DNA of 39,189 bases from Bacteroidaceae bacterium (GCA_017933995.1 JAGBKI010000039.1:1-39189); one strand, 5' to 3'; positions 21,873 through 30,538 are shown, counted from the stretch's first letter. The notes: generated from the sequence alone by a model not told the origin. Numbers and translations: made by a program.

Positions 21873-22763
21873 TCAGCCCTCGCGGCGGTAGGCGGAAGGC
21901 GACTGGCCAGTGTGGGACTTGAAATAGGTGCCGAAGAAACTCTGGTTGGGGAAATGGAGCGCCAAGGCCACCTCCTTGACGCTCATCGTCGTGTCGCGCA
22001 GCAAGCGGCGCGCCTCGCGCACAACGTAGTTGTCAATCCACCGGCTCGGCGTCTGGTGCGACACGCGGCGCACGGCGTGGGCCAGGTGTTTGGGCGAGAT
22101 GCAGAGTTCGGCGGCATAGAAATCCACAGCGCGCTCGCGCCGGAAATGTTGCTCGAGCAGGCGCAGGAAGTCGCGGAAGATGAACTCGCTGCGCGAAGCG
22201 GGCTGGCGCGCCACGGCGGCGCGGCGACGGATGCCCGCTATCTCGTAGATGAGCGCCAGCAGCTGCGTGCGGACGAGCTGTGTGCGGTAAGGGTTTTCGG
22301 TGTCGGCAGTGCGCTCACGGATGATGTCCCAATAGGTTGAAAAGAGCCACGCCTCGCGCTCGGTCAGCGCCACGACGGGATGGTCGGCGGTGTAGATGTA
22401 GAGTTGCGAGAGGTCGGCCAGCCCCACCACGATGTCGTTGAAGAAACGCTGCGACAGCAGGATGCATTGCGCCTCGAAGTCCCCGCTCGTCCGCAGCGCG
22501 CCCACCACGCTGCCCCATCCGCCCAGAAAGAGGTCGCCGGGATAGAGGCGTTTCTCCTCGGTGTCGAGGCGCAGGCTGGCACGTCCCTGGCGGCAGAGAC
22601 CGATGAGGATGTAGCCCAGACGAAAAGCGTCATCCTCGCCCACCCCGTTCCCGGCACCGAGGCGCATGAGGAGCAGTTCGTCGTCGATGGCATCGCCGCC
22701 TGTGCGCCCGCCCACCAGGCGGATGTCCGATTCGCGTATGGCTGTGCGTTTGTTGTTTTCCAT
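21873..22763 (-). CDS. AraC family transcriptional regulator
   Basis: The 296-residue protein has an N-terminal sensing domain (YILIGLCRQGRASLRLDTEE, LYPGDLFLGGWGSV) like cupin-type AraC regulators, and a C-terminal double helix-turn-helix: VDFYAAELCISPKHLAHAVRR and SVKEVALALHFPNQSFFGTY followed by GQSPSAYR. The ATG at 22763 was chosen because it precedes a likely leader; 21 codons upstream the sequence has no family likeness. A near-consensus minus-strand TATTTTCG lies about 35 nt upstream. The regulated genes and the effector are not evident; the nearest genes are divergent or convergent. Confidence 0.9.
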   Translation of the reverse strand: MENNKRTAIRESDIRLVGGRTGGDAIDDELLLMRLGAGNGVGEDDAFRLGYILIGLCRQGRASLRLDTEEKRLYPGDLFLGGWGSVVGALRTSGDFEAQCILLSQRFFNDIVVGLADLSQLYIYTADHPVVALTEREAWLFSTYWDIIRERTADTENPYRTQLVRTQLLALIYEIAGIRRRAAVARQPASRSEFIFRDFLRLLEQHFRRERAVDFYAAELCISPKHLAHAVRRVSHQTPSRWIDNYVVREARRLLRDTTMSVKEVALALHFPNQSFFGTYFKSHTGQSPSAYRREG

Positions 22764-23130
22764 TGTGTGGTTTGTGTTTCCGTGTGTGCTTTTGGTGCGA
22801 AAATAAACAATCCGAGCCACTTTCACACTCTGCTTCCGCTATTTTGAACAATCCTTGCGCCCGCCCGGACAAGCCGCCGTGGGCAAAAACACTTTCACTC
22901 TTACCCTCACAAAGCAAAGCGAGTATCATCCGCACTGCTCGAAATTCAGTGCAAGGTGAGCGCAGAGAGAAACAATGTTATCTTTCGCACTTTCAGTGCT
23001 TCTGCGGAAATCGGTTTATCAGAGTCCTTTTATGTACTAATGTCTTGTATTTAGAGATTACAACGTTTTTAAGCGGACAGTAATAACTCCAAACAGTTCA
23101 AAACCTCAAATGCCTTGCTGACCACACAAC
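22764..23130. other. Gene-free stretch with a possible lone 82/84-bp repeat remnant
   Basis: No gene is supported here. Around 22950-22990 the sequence TGCAAGGTGAGCGCAGAGAG and the following AAAC resembles the CTGCAAGGCGAACGCAGAGG portion of the repeat at 30334-30538, so a degenerate single copy may be present. Confidence 0.35.
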
Positions 23131-23166
23131 AAAAAGCATCCGCAACACGTAAGGCGTTGCGGATGC
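23131..23166 (-). terminator. Rho-independent terminator after the acidic lipoprotein
   Basis: Perfect 11-bp stem GCATCCGCAAC (23136-23146) / GTTGCGGATGC (23156-23166). On the minus strand it is followed by TTTTTGTTG. Confidence 0.9.
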
Positions 23167-23189
23167 ATATAAGTACGTTGTTTGAACGA

Positions 23190-23879
23190 TTAACGACGGA
23201 CAATGAACTTGTGGTTCTTACGGGCTGGAACAGAGAAGAAAGGACGTGTAGCCGCCTCTTCTTCCCAAACTTCCTCTTCCACGGGTTCTTCCACTTCACC
23301 GCCTTCATCTTCGATTTCGCCAATATAATAGTAGTATGCACCATCATAGTCAATAGCGAAATCAACAGCAGGATGCTCGTCTCCATCATCGCCAACGAAT
23401 TTATTGGTTTTGCCCGAAACCTTCACGCGAACGGTCTCGTCGCCGATGTTCACATAAAGAGTGCCGCTTTGGAAAGCTTTCTCATCGGTCCAATAACCAT
23501 AATAATTAATGCCCGGGAAAATGATTCCTGTGTACCAAGGGTCACCACTAAGGTCTTGGGTAAGGGAGTAAGTCTTGCCTAAATGAGTGGGATCAATATC
23601 CACACTGGCAATTTTGATGAGGTCTTCTTCACCGTCTGCAGCCTCATAGAATTCAATTGTATAGCCATCAAAAAACTCAAAGTAAGTCACATCCACAGCG
23701 TCAATGGTGTGCTTTGTGCCGTTGATGGTCACATAGTTGGAAGCATTGGGGTCTAACGGTTTCTTGTCGTCTTTGTTATCGTCGTCATCGCCACAGGCGG
23801 TGAACGAAAACGCCATCGTTGTCATCAACAACATTGTGCAGACGGTGCTAAGCAGTCCGCGAAAATCAAACTTTTTCAT
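23190..23879 (-). CDS. Acidic lipoprotein of unknown function
   Basis: I do not recognise the 229-residue protein. It begins MKKFDFRGLLSTVCTMLL and has lipobox SFTACGDDDDNKDDKK with the lipid Cys at residue 29; the run of Asp suggests surface export. The body has beta-rich segments with Tyr-rich motifs (YFEFFDGYTIEFYEA, FPGINYYGYWTDEKA). Then comes a Glu/Val-rich tract EVEEPVEEEVWEEEAA, and it ends in a short basic tail RKNHKFIVRR. It starts 46 nt after the end of nqrF on the same strand; a weak CACATTTG lies between them. GC content appears lower than in the nqr genes. Confidence 0.75.
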   Translation of the reverse strand: MKKFDFRGLLSTVCTMLLMTTMAFSFTACGDDDDNKDDKKPLDPNASNYVTINGTKHTIDAVDVTYFEFFDGYTIEFYEAADGEEDLIKIASVDIDPTHLGKTYSLTQDLSGDPWYTGIIFPGINYYGYWTDEKAFQSGTLYVNIGDETVRVKVSGKTNKFVGDDGDEHPAVDFAIDYDGAYYYYIGEIEDEGGEVEEPVEEEVWEEEAATRPFFSVPARKNHKFIVRR

Positions 23880-23925
23880 AAGAATAAATGTGTCGGGGTT
23901 CGTGATGTAAACATCAAATGTGGAC

Positions 23926-25194
23926 TTATCCGCCGAAGTCATCGTACATGATGCTTTCGGGTTCTACGCCGAGGCCGTCGAGCATGTTCTTCACGGCGTT
24001 GGACATGGGGCCGGGGCCGCACATGTAGTACTCGATGTCTTCGGGCGCGGGGTGGTCCTTGAGGTAGGTGTCGTGCATCACCTGGTGGACGAAGCCCGGT
24101 GTGTAGGGCACGCCTGCTGCGTCGGCGGCGGGGTCGGGGCGGTCGAGGGCAAGATGGAACTTGAAGTTGGGGAACGCCTTTTCGAGCGCGCGGAAGTCTT
24201 CCAGGTAGAAGACCTCGGAGAGTGAGCGTGCGCCGTAGAAGTAGGACATCTTGCGGTCGGTAGTGTGGAGGGTGCGCGTCATGTGCATGATTTGGGCGCG
24301 GAGGGGAGCCATACCGGCGCCGCCGCCCACCCATATCATTTCCTTCTTGCTGTCGAAGATGGGGTGGAAGTCGCCGTAGGGGCCGCTCATCAGCACCTTG
24401 TCACCGGGTTTGAGCGAGAAGATATAGGAGGAGGCGATGCCGGGCATGACATCCTGGAAACCGCCGCCCTGGTCTTTGGGCTTGAACGGGGGCGTGGCGA
24501 TGCGGACGGTGAGCATGAAGCGGTCGCCCTCGGCGGGGTAGTTGGCCATGGAGTAGGCGCGGATGGTGGGTTCGGTGTTCTCGCACTTGAGGGTGAAGAG
24601 GCCGAACTTCTCCCAGGCGGGGAGGTAGTCGCCGAGGCTGGCCTTGTCGATGTCCTTGTCGTAGTCCATCTTGTAAGCGGGGATGCGTATCTGGGCGTAG
24701 GAGCCGGGGACGAAGTCCATGTGCTCGCCCTCGGGGAGCTGGACGATGAACTCCTTGATGAAGGAGGCGACGCAGTTGTTGCTGACGACGGTACACTCGT
24801 ACTCCTTGACGCCCATAATGCTTTCGGGCACGCCCACCTTGAGGTCGCCCTTCACCTTGCACTGGCAGCCGAGGCGCCAGTTGTCCTTGATCTGCTTGCG
24901 CGTGAAGTGGGGTTTCTCAACGTCGAGTATCTCGCCTCCGCCGTCGAACACCTGGCACTTGCACTGGCCGCAGCTTCCCTTGCCGCCGCAGGCGGAGGGG
25001 AGGTGCACGCCGTTGTCGTTGAGCGTGGTGAGGAGCGTGCCGCCCTGTGCCACGTCGAGCGTCTGCTTGCCGCCGTTGATGTCGATGGCCACGTTGCCGC
25101 TGGGCGTGAGGTAGTTCTTGGCCAAAAGGAGGATGGCCGTCAGTATGAGTATGACGACTAAGAATACGCCGATACTTGCTACTATAAAATTCAT
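23926..25194 (-). CDS. nqrF: Na+-translocating NADH:quinone reductase subunit F
   Basis: The 422-residue NADH-oxidising subunit has one N-terminal membrane anchor (residues 3-25), a 2Fe-2S ferredoxin domain with ligands Cys69, Cys75, Cys78 (ACGGKGSCGQC) and Cys110, and an FAD/NADH reductase module with RAYSMANYP (FAD), GPYGDF, MIWVGGGAGMAPLRAQI (NADH) and the C-terminal YYMCGPGPM. It takes electrons from NADH and passes them via FAD and 2Fe-2S to the membrane part. It is the last gene of the nqr operon, matching the usual ABCDEF order. Confidence 0.97.
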   Translation of the reverse strand: MNFIVASIGVFLVVILILTAILLLAKNYLTPSGNVAIDINGGKQTLDVAQGGTLLTTLNDNGVHLPSACGGKGSCGQCKCQVFDGGGEILDVEKPHFTRKQIKDNWRLGCQCKVKGDLKVGVPESIMGVKEYECTVVSNNCVASFIKEFIVQLPEGEHMDFVPGSYAQIRIPAYKMDYDKDIDKASLGDYLPAWEKFGLFTLKCENTEPTIRAYSMANYPAEGDRFMLTVRIATPPFKPKDQGGGFQDVMPGIASSYIFSLKPGDKVLMSGPYGDFHPIFDSKKEMIWVGGGAGMAPLRAQIMHMTRTLHTTDRKMSYFYGARSLSEVFYLEDFRALEKAFPNFKFHLALDRPDPAADAAGVPYTPGFVHQVMHDTYLKDHPAPEDIEYYMCGPGPMSNAVKNMLDGLGVEPESIMYDDFGG

Positions 25195-25248
25195 AAGCGA
25201 TAGTAGTATTAAAAATCAGTTTTCGGTTTCCACTGGAAAGCCAAACTC

Positions 25249-25281
25249 ATTTTTTACTTTTTACTTTTTATTTTTTACTTA
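25249..25281 (-). repeat. Short AT-rich tandem repeat between nqrE and nqrF
   Basis: About four copies of TTTTTACT/TTTTTATT run into the nqrE stop codon. Low-complexity tract, possibly a weak spacer in the operon. Confidence 0.55.
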
Positions 25282-25908
25282 AAGACTCAGTCCGCTGAAG
25301 CACATAAATGCCATGGCCATAAGGCCGACGGTGATGAAGGTGATGCCGAGGCCCTGGAGGGGTTTGGGCACGTCGGTGTAGGCCATTTTCTCACGGATGG
25401 CTGCGAGGGCTACGATAGCCAGGAGCCAGCCGATGCCGCTGCCGAGGGCGAAGACGAAGCAGTCGCCCACGCCGCCGATGGCCTGCGAACTGGTGGCAGG
25501 GTCCATGTCAATGCGCTGCTGCATAAAGAGGCTGGCGCCCATAATGGCGCAGTTCACGGCGATGAGGGGCAGGAAGATGCCGAGGGCATTGTAGAGCGAG
25601 GGGCTGAAGCGTTCCACGACCATCTCAACGAGCTGCACGATGCCGGCGATGACGGCGATGAAGAGGATGAAACTGAGGTAGGTCAGGTCGAGGTCGCCGA
25701 AGATGCCGCCGGGGGCCAGCACCCTGGTCTGCAAGAGGTAGTTCACGGGGCAGGTGACGAGCAGCACGAAGGTGACGGCCACACCCAAGCCGAGCGACGT
25801 CTTCACGTTCTTGCTCACGGCGAGGTAGGAGCACATGCCGAGGAAACTGGCGAAAATCATATTGTCCACAAAAATACTGCGGACAAACAAACTAAGAGCG
25901 TGTTCCAT
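25279..25908 (-). CDS. nqrE: Na+-translocating NADH:quinone reductase subunit E
   Basis: The 209-residue integral membrane subunit has six predicted membrane helices. Conserved family segments include [20 protein letters not shown] (11-30), with the Cys that helps bind the intramembrane iron centre with NqrD, and [17 protein letters not shown], with the second such Cys. With NqrD it forms a pseudo-twofold pair around the iron site. It starts 3 nt after nqrD. Confidence 0.97.
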   Translation of the reverse strand: MEHALSLFVRSIFVDNMIFASFLGMCSYLAVSKNVKTSLGLGVAVTFVLLVTCPVNYLLQTRVLAPGGIFGDLDLTYLSFILFIAVIAGIVQLVEMVVERFSPSLYNALGIFLPLIAVNCAIMGASLFMQQRIDMDPATSSQAIGGVGDCFVFALGSGIGWLLAIVALAAIREKMAYTDVPKPLQGLGITFITVGLMAMAFMCFSGLSL

Positions 25909-25911
25909 GGT

Positions 25912-26541
25912 TTACTTCGTGTTTTTGGTGGTGTATGCCCGGTGCGCCCAGATGATGCAGCCGAGGATGATCATTGACATAGCGGGCATGGTCATCATGC
26001 CGTTGTTGACGTAGCCCGCGTTGTAAGCGGCTTTGGGGATGATTTGGAAGCCGAGGAGCGTGCCGCTGCCGAGCAGTTCGCGGACGAAGCCGACGGCGAC
26101 GAGTATCCAGGCGTATCCGAGGCCGTTGCCGATGCCGTCGAGGAAGCTCTGCCAGGGGCCGTTGGTCATGGCGAAGGCTTCGAGGCGGCCCATCAGGATG
26201 CAGTTGGTGATGATGAGGCCGATGTAGACGCTGAGCTGCACGCTGACGTCGTAGGCGAAGGCTTTTAGCACCATGCTGACGATGGTGACGAGGGCGGCGA
26301 CGACGACGAGCTGGATGATGATGCGTATGCGGTTGGGGATGGTTTTTCGGATGAGCGAGACGATGACGTTGCTGAAGGCTGTGATGACCGTCACGCTCAA
26401 TCCCATGACGATGGCCGGCTCAAGTTTGGCTGTCACGGCCAGTGCGGAGCAGATGCCGAGCACCTGCACGAGCACGGGGTTGTTGAGGCTAAGGGGTTCC
26501 GTGAACGCCTGCCGGCTTTCCTTGGAAAACAAAGCTGCCAT
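25912..26541 (-). CDS. nqrD: Na+-translocating NADH:quinone reductase subunit D
   Basis: The 209-residue membrane subunit has six helices. Family segments are NPVLVQVLGICSALAVTAKL (with a conserved Cys), YIGLIITNCILMGRLEAFAM (with the other) and GLGYAWILVAVGFVRELLGS. It partners NqrE. Unusually, it is separated from nqrC by a 166-nt gap holding repeat elements, whereas nqrD-nqrE are 3 nt apart. Confidence 0.97.
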   Translation of the reverse strand: MAALFSKESRQAFTEPLSLNNPVLVQVLGICSALAVTAKLEPAIVMGLSVTVITAFSNVIVSLIRKTIPNRIRIIIQLVVVAALVTIVSMVLKAFAYDVSVQLSVYIGLIITNCILMGRLEAFAMTNGPWQSFLDGIGNGLGYAWILVAVGFVRELLGSGTLLGFQIIPKAAYNAGYVNNGMMTMPAMSMIILGCIIWAHRAYTTKNTK

Positions 26542-26558
26542 ATTGTTATTCTGTCTTA

Positions 26559-26700
26559 TAAGGTTTAAGAGGTTTAATGAGGTTTAAGAGGTTTAATGCT
26601 GCGCGACTACAGCCGGACGGATTAAACCTTTCAACCTGTTCAACCTTGCAAGAAGCCGGACGGATTAAACTTCTTAAACTTCTTAAACCTATTAAACCTT
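26559..26700 (-). repeat. AGGTTTAAG repeat element, locus 4 (between nqrC and nqrD)
   Basis: On the minus strand, 7 nt after the nqrC stop: AGGTTTAATAGGTTTAAG-type units ending ATCCGTCCGGC, then a second degenerate block (AGGTTGAACAGGTTGAAAGG) again ending ATCCGTCCGGC, then GCGCAGCA and an inverted arm of four TTAAACCTC units. The element has the same two signatures (GCCGGACGG and TGCTGCGC) as loci 2 and 3 or 1 and 3, respectively. Confidence 0.92.
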
Positions 26701-26707
26701 GTCCGTT

Positions 26708-27421
26708 TTACTTGTTCAACTTATGCAGATAGGGCTGGTAGAGTTTCAGTCCCTCGGCGAGCATGGCGGCGACGCCGTTGCCGGTGAGGGTGGCGCCGCT
26801 GATGCCGTCGGCCTGGGTGTCGGGGTTCTCGACCTTGCCGTTCTTGACGACGGTGAGGGCGGGGTTGCCTTCGGCGTCCTCAAGCGTCTTGCCCTTGAAC
26901 TGCTCCTGGAAGTACTCGGCCTTGATTTCGGCTCCGAGGCCCGCCGTCTCGCTGTCGTGGTTGAAGTACGCGCCGTAGACGGTCTTTCCGTCGGCGTTCA
27001 CGGCCAGGTAGCCCCAGACGGGTCCCCACAAGCCTTTGCCGTTGAGCGGCAGGACGTATTTCGTTTCGCCGTCGACGGTGGCCACGAAGACGGGCAACTG
27101 GGTCGCGCCGGGCTTGATGGTGCTGCGGTCGATGAGGAAGCCGTCCTGGTCCTTGGCCTTGCCTTGCTGGATGACTTCGCCGTCGGCACCGACCACGAGG
27201 TCGGCCACGATGGTCTCTTCCCACGTTTTCTGCACGTCGGCGTCGGCCACGCTGCGCAGGCCGAGCGAGGCGAGGATTTGCTTCTTCGTGTCGTTGGCTA
27301 CGTTGGCGTCGCTCCGCTCCTTGAGGGCGGTGGAGACGAAGGCCAGCAGGAAGGCGACGACCACCACGGTCACTGCGGCGTAGACGACGGTATAGAGGTT
27401 GCTGTTGGTGTTGAGTTTCAT
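26708..27421 (-). CDS. nqrC: Na+-translocating NADH:quinone reductase subunit C
   Basis: The 237-residue subunit has one N-terminal membrane helix (about 10-31) and a periplasmic FMN-binding domain. The FMN is attached to Thr211 in DGISGATLTGNGVAAML by a phosphoester bond; this SGAT-T motif is clear. Other family sequence: GKGLWGPVWGYLAVNADGKT and GLGAEI. The length is slightly shorter than in Vibrio. It lies 12 nt after nqrB. Confidence 0.97.
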   Translation of the reverse strand: MKLNTNSNLYTVVYAAVTVVVVAFLLAFVSTALKERSDANVANDTKKQILASLGLRSVADADVQKTWEETIVADLVVGADGEVIQQGKAKDQDGFLIDRSTIKPGATQLPVFVATVDGETKYVLPLNGKGLWGPVWGYLAVNADGKTVYGAYFNHDSETAGLGAEIKAEYFQEQFKGKTLEDAEGNPALTVVKNGKVENPDTQADGISGATLTGNGVAAMLAEGLKLYQPYLHKLNK

Positions 27422-27433
27422 TGTGTCGCGCTT

Positions 27434-28600
27434 TTATTTGCTCTGCGAGCGTTTGAGCCTGCGGCTGATGTTGCGCTGCACGAAGCAGTAGTCGATCAGC
27501 GGGGCGAACATGTTCATGAAGAGGATGGCGAGCATCATGCCCTCGGGGTATCCGGGGTTGAGCACGCGGATGGTGATGGCCAGTGCGCCGATGAGCAGGC
27601 CGTAGACGTACTTGCCGCCCTCGGTGCGCGCGCTGGTCACGGGGTCGGTGGCCATGAACACGGCGCCGAAGCAGAAGCCGCCGAGCACGAGGTGGTTGTA
27701 CCAGGGGATGTTGGCCACTGCGTTGCCTTCGAGGCCGCCAATGTTGAACAGCCAGGCGGTCAGGGCGCCTCCCACGAAGACGCTGCCCATGGTCTTCCAC
27801 GAGGCGATGCCGGTCCAGAGCAGGATGGCGGCACCGATGGCGATGGCGATGACGCTGGTCTCGCCCACGCTGCCAGGCATCAGTCCGACGCAGTAGGTCC
27901 AGAAGTCGCCCGTGGGCGCAACCTGCGCTGCCGCTTCGCCCAGGGGCGTGGCCAGCGTCGTGCCGTCTGCCACCGTGTGGCCGAGGCCCAGGAACGTGTC
28001 CTTGGCGAGCCACACCTTGTCGCCCGACATCGAGGTGGGATAGGCGAAAAACAGGAAGGCGCGTGCCACGAGGGCGGGGTTGAAGATGTTCATGCCGGTG
28101 CCGCCGTAGATTTCCTTGGCGAAGATGACGCTGAAGGCCACTGCCACGGCGAGCATCCAGAGGGGCGTCTCGACGGGGAGTATCATCGGGATGAGCATTC
28201 CGGTGACGAGGTAGCCCTCCTGTATCTCCTCTTTCTTCCACTGCGCCACGACGAACTCGATGCCGAGGCCCACGACGTAGGAGACGACGATTTTGGGCAG
28301 CATCACGGCGAGGCCGTAGAGCAGCAGCGCGCCGCAGGCCGTGGTGTCAGCGCCCGCCGCGAGGGCGTTCTGATAGCCGATGTTGTACATGCCGAACAGC
28401 AGGGCGGGCATCAAGGCGATGACGACGAACGACATGATGCGCTTGGAGTCGATGCTGTCGTGGATGCTCACGCCCGTCCGCGAGGTGGCGGAGGGCACCA
28501 CGAGGAACGTCTCGAAGCCGTCAAACACCGAGCGAAGCGCGCTTAGTTTGCCGCCCTCCTGAAAATGCGGACGCAGTTTATCAAGTGTTTTCTGAATCAT
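27434..28600 (-). CDS. nqrB: Na+-translocating NADH:quinone reductase subunit B
   Basis: The 388-residue membrane subunit has about ten helices and contains the Na+ path. A DGTTLATPL motif near residue 212-220 carries the Thr (about 218) expected to hold covalent FMN. Other family features are RTGVSIHDSIDSKRIMSFVV (41-60), FAKEIYGGTGMNIFNPALVA, and PVTSARTEGGKYVYGLLIG. Homologous to RnfD. It begins 40 nt after nqrA. Confidence 0.97.
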   Translation of the reverse strand: MIQKTLDKLRPHFQEGGKLSALRSVFDGFETFLVVPSATSRTGVSIHDSIDSKRIMSFVVIALMPALLFGMYNIGYQNALAAGADTTACGALLLYGLAVMLPKIVVSYVVGLGIEFVVAQWKKEEIQEGYLVTGMLIPMILPVETPLWMLAVAVAFSVIFAKEIYGGTGMNIFNPALVARAFLFFAYPTSMSGDKVWLAKDTFLGLGHTVADGTTLATPLGEAAAQVAPTGDFWTYCVGLMPGSVGETSVIAIAIGAAILLWTGIASWKTMGSVFVGGALTAWLFNIGGLEGNAVANIPWYNHLVLGGFCFGAVFMATDPVTSARTEGGKYVYGLLIGALAITIRVLNPGYPEGMMLAILFMNMFAPLIDYCFVQRNISRRLKRSQSK

Positions 28601-28640
28601 TGGGTAGGTAGTTTGCTATATATAAATATGGTGTCGCGGC

Positions 28641-29996
28641 TTAGGCGTTCTCCTTGCGTAAGAGGTCGAGCCCTTCGCGCACGATGCGTTGCAGCTCCAG
28701 TTTGCTGCTGTCCACGAACTCGGCCACGGCGAAGTCCTCGGGGGCCACTTCGTAGATGCCCAGGGCTTCCTGGCGGTCGATGTCGCCCGCGATGATGGCC
28801 TTGACAAGGTAGCCGGCGTAGATGTCCATCGGGAAGACGCGGTCGTACTCGCCGCTCATAATCATACGGCGCTCGCCGCCCTTGATGCGGCAGTCCAGGT
28901 CGTAGGCACGGTTCTTGCCAAGCAGCCACGAGAGGTAGCTGCGGTTGGCCGAGAACTGCTTGAGGCGGGGGGCGATCCAGCCCAGCACCTCGTGCGTGTC
29001 GTCGCCCTCGGGCAGGAGGCACACCTCGGTGGTGTGCGCGCCGAGGAAGTCGGTGGCCTCGACCTTGCGGCCCACGAGGGGGTTGCCGTCGATGATGCGC
29101 GTGTGGGCGCCCTCCGCCGGGGTGTCAGCGCCCAGCAGGTGGGCTATCTGCGCGCCCACGACGGTCTCGACGTACTGCGACTCCGCTACCTGCGAGCCTG
29201 CCACGGCGATGCGGCGCGTGAAGTCCACGCGGCCCGTTACGGCCAGTTCGCCGACGAAGATGGCCTCCTCGGCACCCAGCGTCCAGACGGTCTCGCCCTT
29301 GTTCACGGGGGCGAGGTGGTTGATGTGCACGCCGACGTTGCCGCTGGGGTTGGGGCCGTCGAACACGCTCACCGTGGCCTCGGGCAGGGGCAGCAGGGCG
29401 CTCGTTTCCTGTTCGGGCGCGATGCCGACGTAGACGGGGGCGAGTTTCGACAACAGCGCGATGCCGGCCTTGAACTTGTCCTCGCGCCCCTGGGCCACGA
29501 AACTGAAGTCTGCCGCCAGGGGCATCTTGCTGAAGGCCGACACGAAGACGGCCTTGGGCGTGTCGAGTGGCGAGGCGGTGACGTCGTAGGGACGCTGGCG
29601 CAGGTAGGCGAAGAGGCCGCTCTTCAGGAGCAGTTCCAGGGCGTCGTCGCGGCTGATGGCGGCGAGGTCGGGCTTGCCGAAGTCGACAGCCTCCTGCCGC
29701 GCGTCGGGCTGGACGGTGATGTAGAGGATTTTGCGCCGCGCGCCGCGCATGACCTCCTTGACGGTGCCGCTGACGGGCGACACGACGTTGATGCGCTCGG
29801 TGGCCTTGTCGGTCAGGAGCGGCGTGCCGGCCTTGACGCGCTCGCCCTCCTTGACCAGGAGGCGCGGCACGAGGCCGTGGAAGTCGGCGGGACGGACGGC
29901 GTAGAGCGGGGCTTGGGTGGCGGTGCGCACGGTGGCGGCGGCTTCGCCGGCCAGGCGCACGTCCAGCCCCTTCTTGAGCTTGAAATGTCGTTCCAT
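28641..29996 (-). CDS. nqrA: Na+-translocating NADH:quinone reductase subunit A
   Basis: The 451-residue peripheral subunit, thought to take part in quinone binding, is related to RnfC. It starts HFKLKKGLDVRLAGEA and has LLVKEGERVKAGTPLLTDK (biotinyl-like beta barrel), PVSGTVKEVMRGARRKILYI, and NPSGNVGVHINHLAPVNKGE followed by TVWT in the middle. The C-terminus LDCRIKGGERRMIMSGEYDR and VFPMDIYAGYLVKAI is typical of the long NqrA. It is the first gene of the operon, with a -7 box 115 nt upstream. Confidence 0.97.
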   Translation of the reverse strand: MERHFKLKKGLDVRLAGEAAATVRTATQAPLYAVRPADFHGLVPRLLVKEGERVKAGTPLLTDKATERINVVSPVSGTVKEVMRGARRKILYITVQPDARQEAVDFGKPDLAAISRDDALELLLKSGLFAYLRQRPYDVTASPLDTPKAVFVSAFSKMPLAADFSFVAQGREDKFKAGIALLSKLAPVYVGIAPEQETSALLPLPEATVSVFDGPNPSGNVGVHINHLAPVNKGETVWTLGAEEAIFVGELAVTGRVDFTRRIAVAGSQVAESQYVETVVGAQIAHLLGADTPAEGAHTRIIDGNPLVGRKVEATDFLGAHTTEVCLLPEGDDTHEVLGWIAPRLKQFSANRSYLSWLLGKNRAYDLDCRIKGGERRMIMSGEYDRVFPMDIYAGYLVKAIIAGDIDRQEALGIYEVAPEDFAVAEFVDSSKLELQRIVREGLDLLRKENA

Positions 29997-30049
29997 TGCC
30001 TATGTTAAAGTGATTTTTGCCGTAGGGTCGCAAACAAGCCAAAGCCCGC

Positions 30050-30078
30050 GCAAAACGAAATAATACGCTGCGTTTTGC
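30050..30078 (-). promoter_or_regulatory. Hairpin in the nqr leader
   Basis: GCAAAACG (30050-30057) pairs with CGTTTTGC (30071-30078) within the 5' leader between the nqr promoter box and the nqrA start. A regulatory role is only a possibility. Confidence 0.3.
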
Positions 30079-30110
30079 CACAAGCGGCGCTTGGCCTGCC
30101 GCATTGGCCG

Positions 30111-30118
30111 CAAAGTTA
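30111..30118 (-). promoter_or_regulatory. Promoter -7 box (TAACTTTG) for the nqr operon
   Basis: Minus-strand TAACTTTGC matches TAnnTTTG. A TTTG lies 14 nt upstream (30133-30136), closer than the typical spacing. The leader to nqrA would be about 110 nt. Confidence 0.6.
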
Positions 30119-30333
30119 GTCTTTTTCTTTAACAAATTATAACACCGCCCGTGTTTTTTGTTCGTATTTGTCCAAAAGGGCTTTGTGGCAGGGCGCGAAA
30201 AGAAGCGGCGGCACTCCGTATTTATATATAATATGGCACCACTTGCGCGCTTCATGTTGCATCTGCGCACGCCCACAAGTACGCGGCGGTCAAAAAAGCA
30301 CAGCGACACTCCCATTGTTGTGATTTCTTGTGC

Positions 30334-30341
30334 TATCTTTG
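30334..30341 (+). promoter_or_regulatory. Promoter-like -7 boxes in the mlaE-side repeat
   Basis: TATCTTTG in copy 1 fits TAnnTTTG; copies 2 and 3 have CATCTTTG (30418-30425 and 30502-30509), one base off, with TTTC about 20 nt upstream. All read toward mlaE at 30633. Confidence 0.5.
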
Positions 30342-30538
30342 CCGCGAAGCGAAGATGCGCAGCGGCTCAGCAGAGTAAAACAGCTTCGCGATGTTTCCCT
30401 CTGCGTTCGCCTTGCAGCATCTTTGCCGCGAAGCGAAGATGCGCGGCGGCTCAGCAGAGTAAAACAGCTTCGCAATGTTTTCCTCTGCGTTCGCCTTGCA
30501 GCATCTTTGCCGCGAAGCGAAGATGCGCGGCGGCTTTT
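30334..30538 (+). repeat. 84-bp tandem repeat with promoter-like boxes, 2.4 copies, upstream of mlaE
   Basis: Units begin at 30335, 30419 and 30503 (period 84); the third is cut at about 30538. Each starts ATCTTTGCCGCGAAGCGAAG and contains GCGTTCGCCTTGCAG. Reverse-complemented, it aligns with the 82-bp unit at 2487-2711 (shared GCAAGGCGA[AG]CGCA, GAGCCGC[AC]GCG and ATCTTCG blocks). It lies in the gene-free stretch 30000-30632 between the divergent nqr operon and mlaEF. Confidence 0.85.

Noticed and set aside
26699-28546. 615-residue open frame on the plus strand opposite nqrC and nqrB
   Set aside because: It is a GC-bias shadow: the minus strand carries clear NqrB and NqrC, and the plus-strand protein is a low-complexity His/Ala/Val/Glu sequence with no family likeness.
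28689-30008. 439-residue open frame opposite nqrA
   Set aside because: Same reason; the NqrA protein on the other strand is complete and recognisable.
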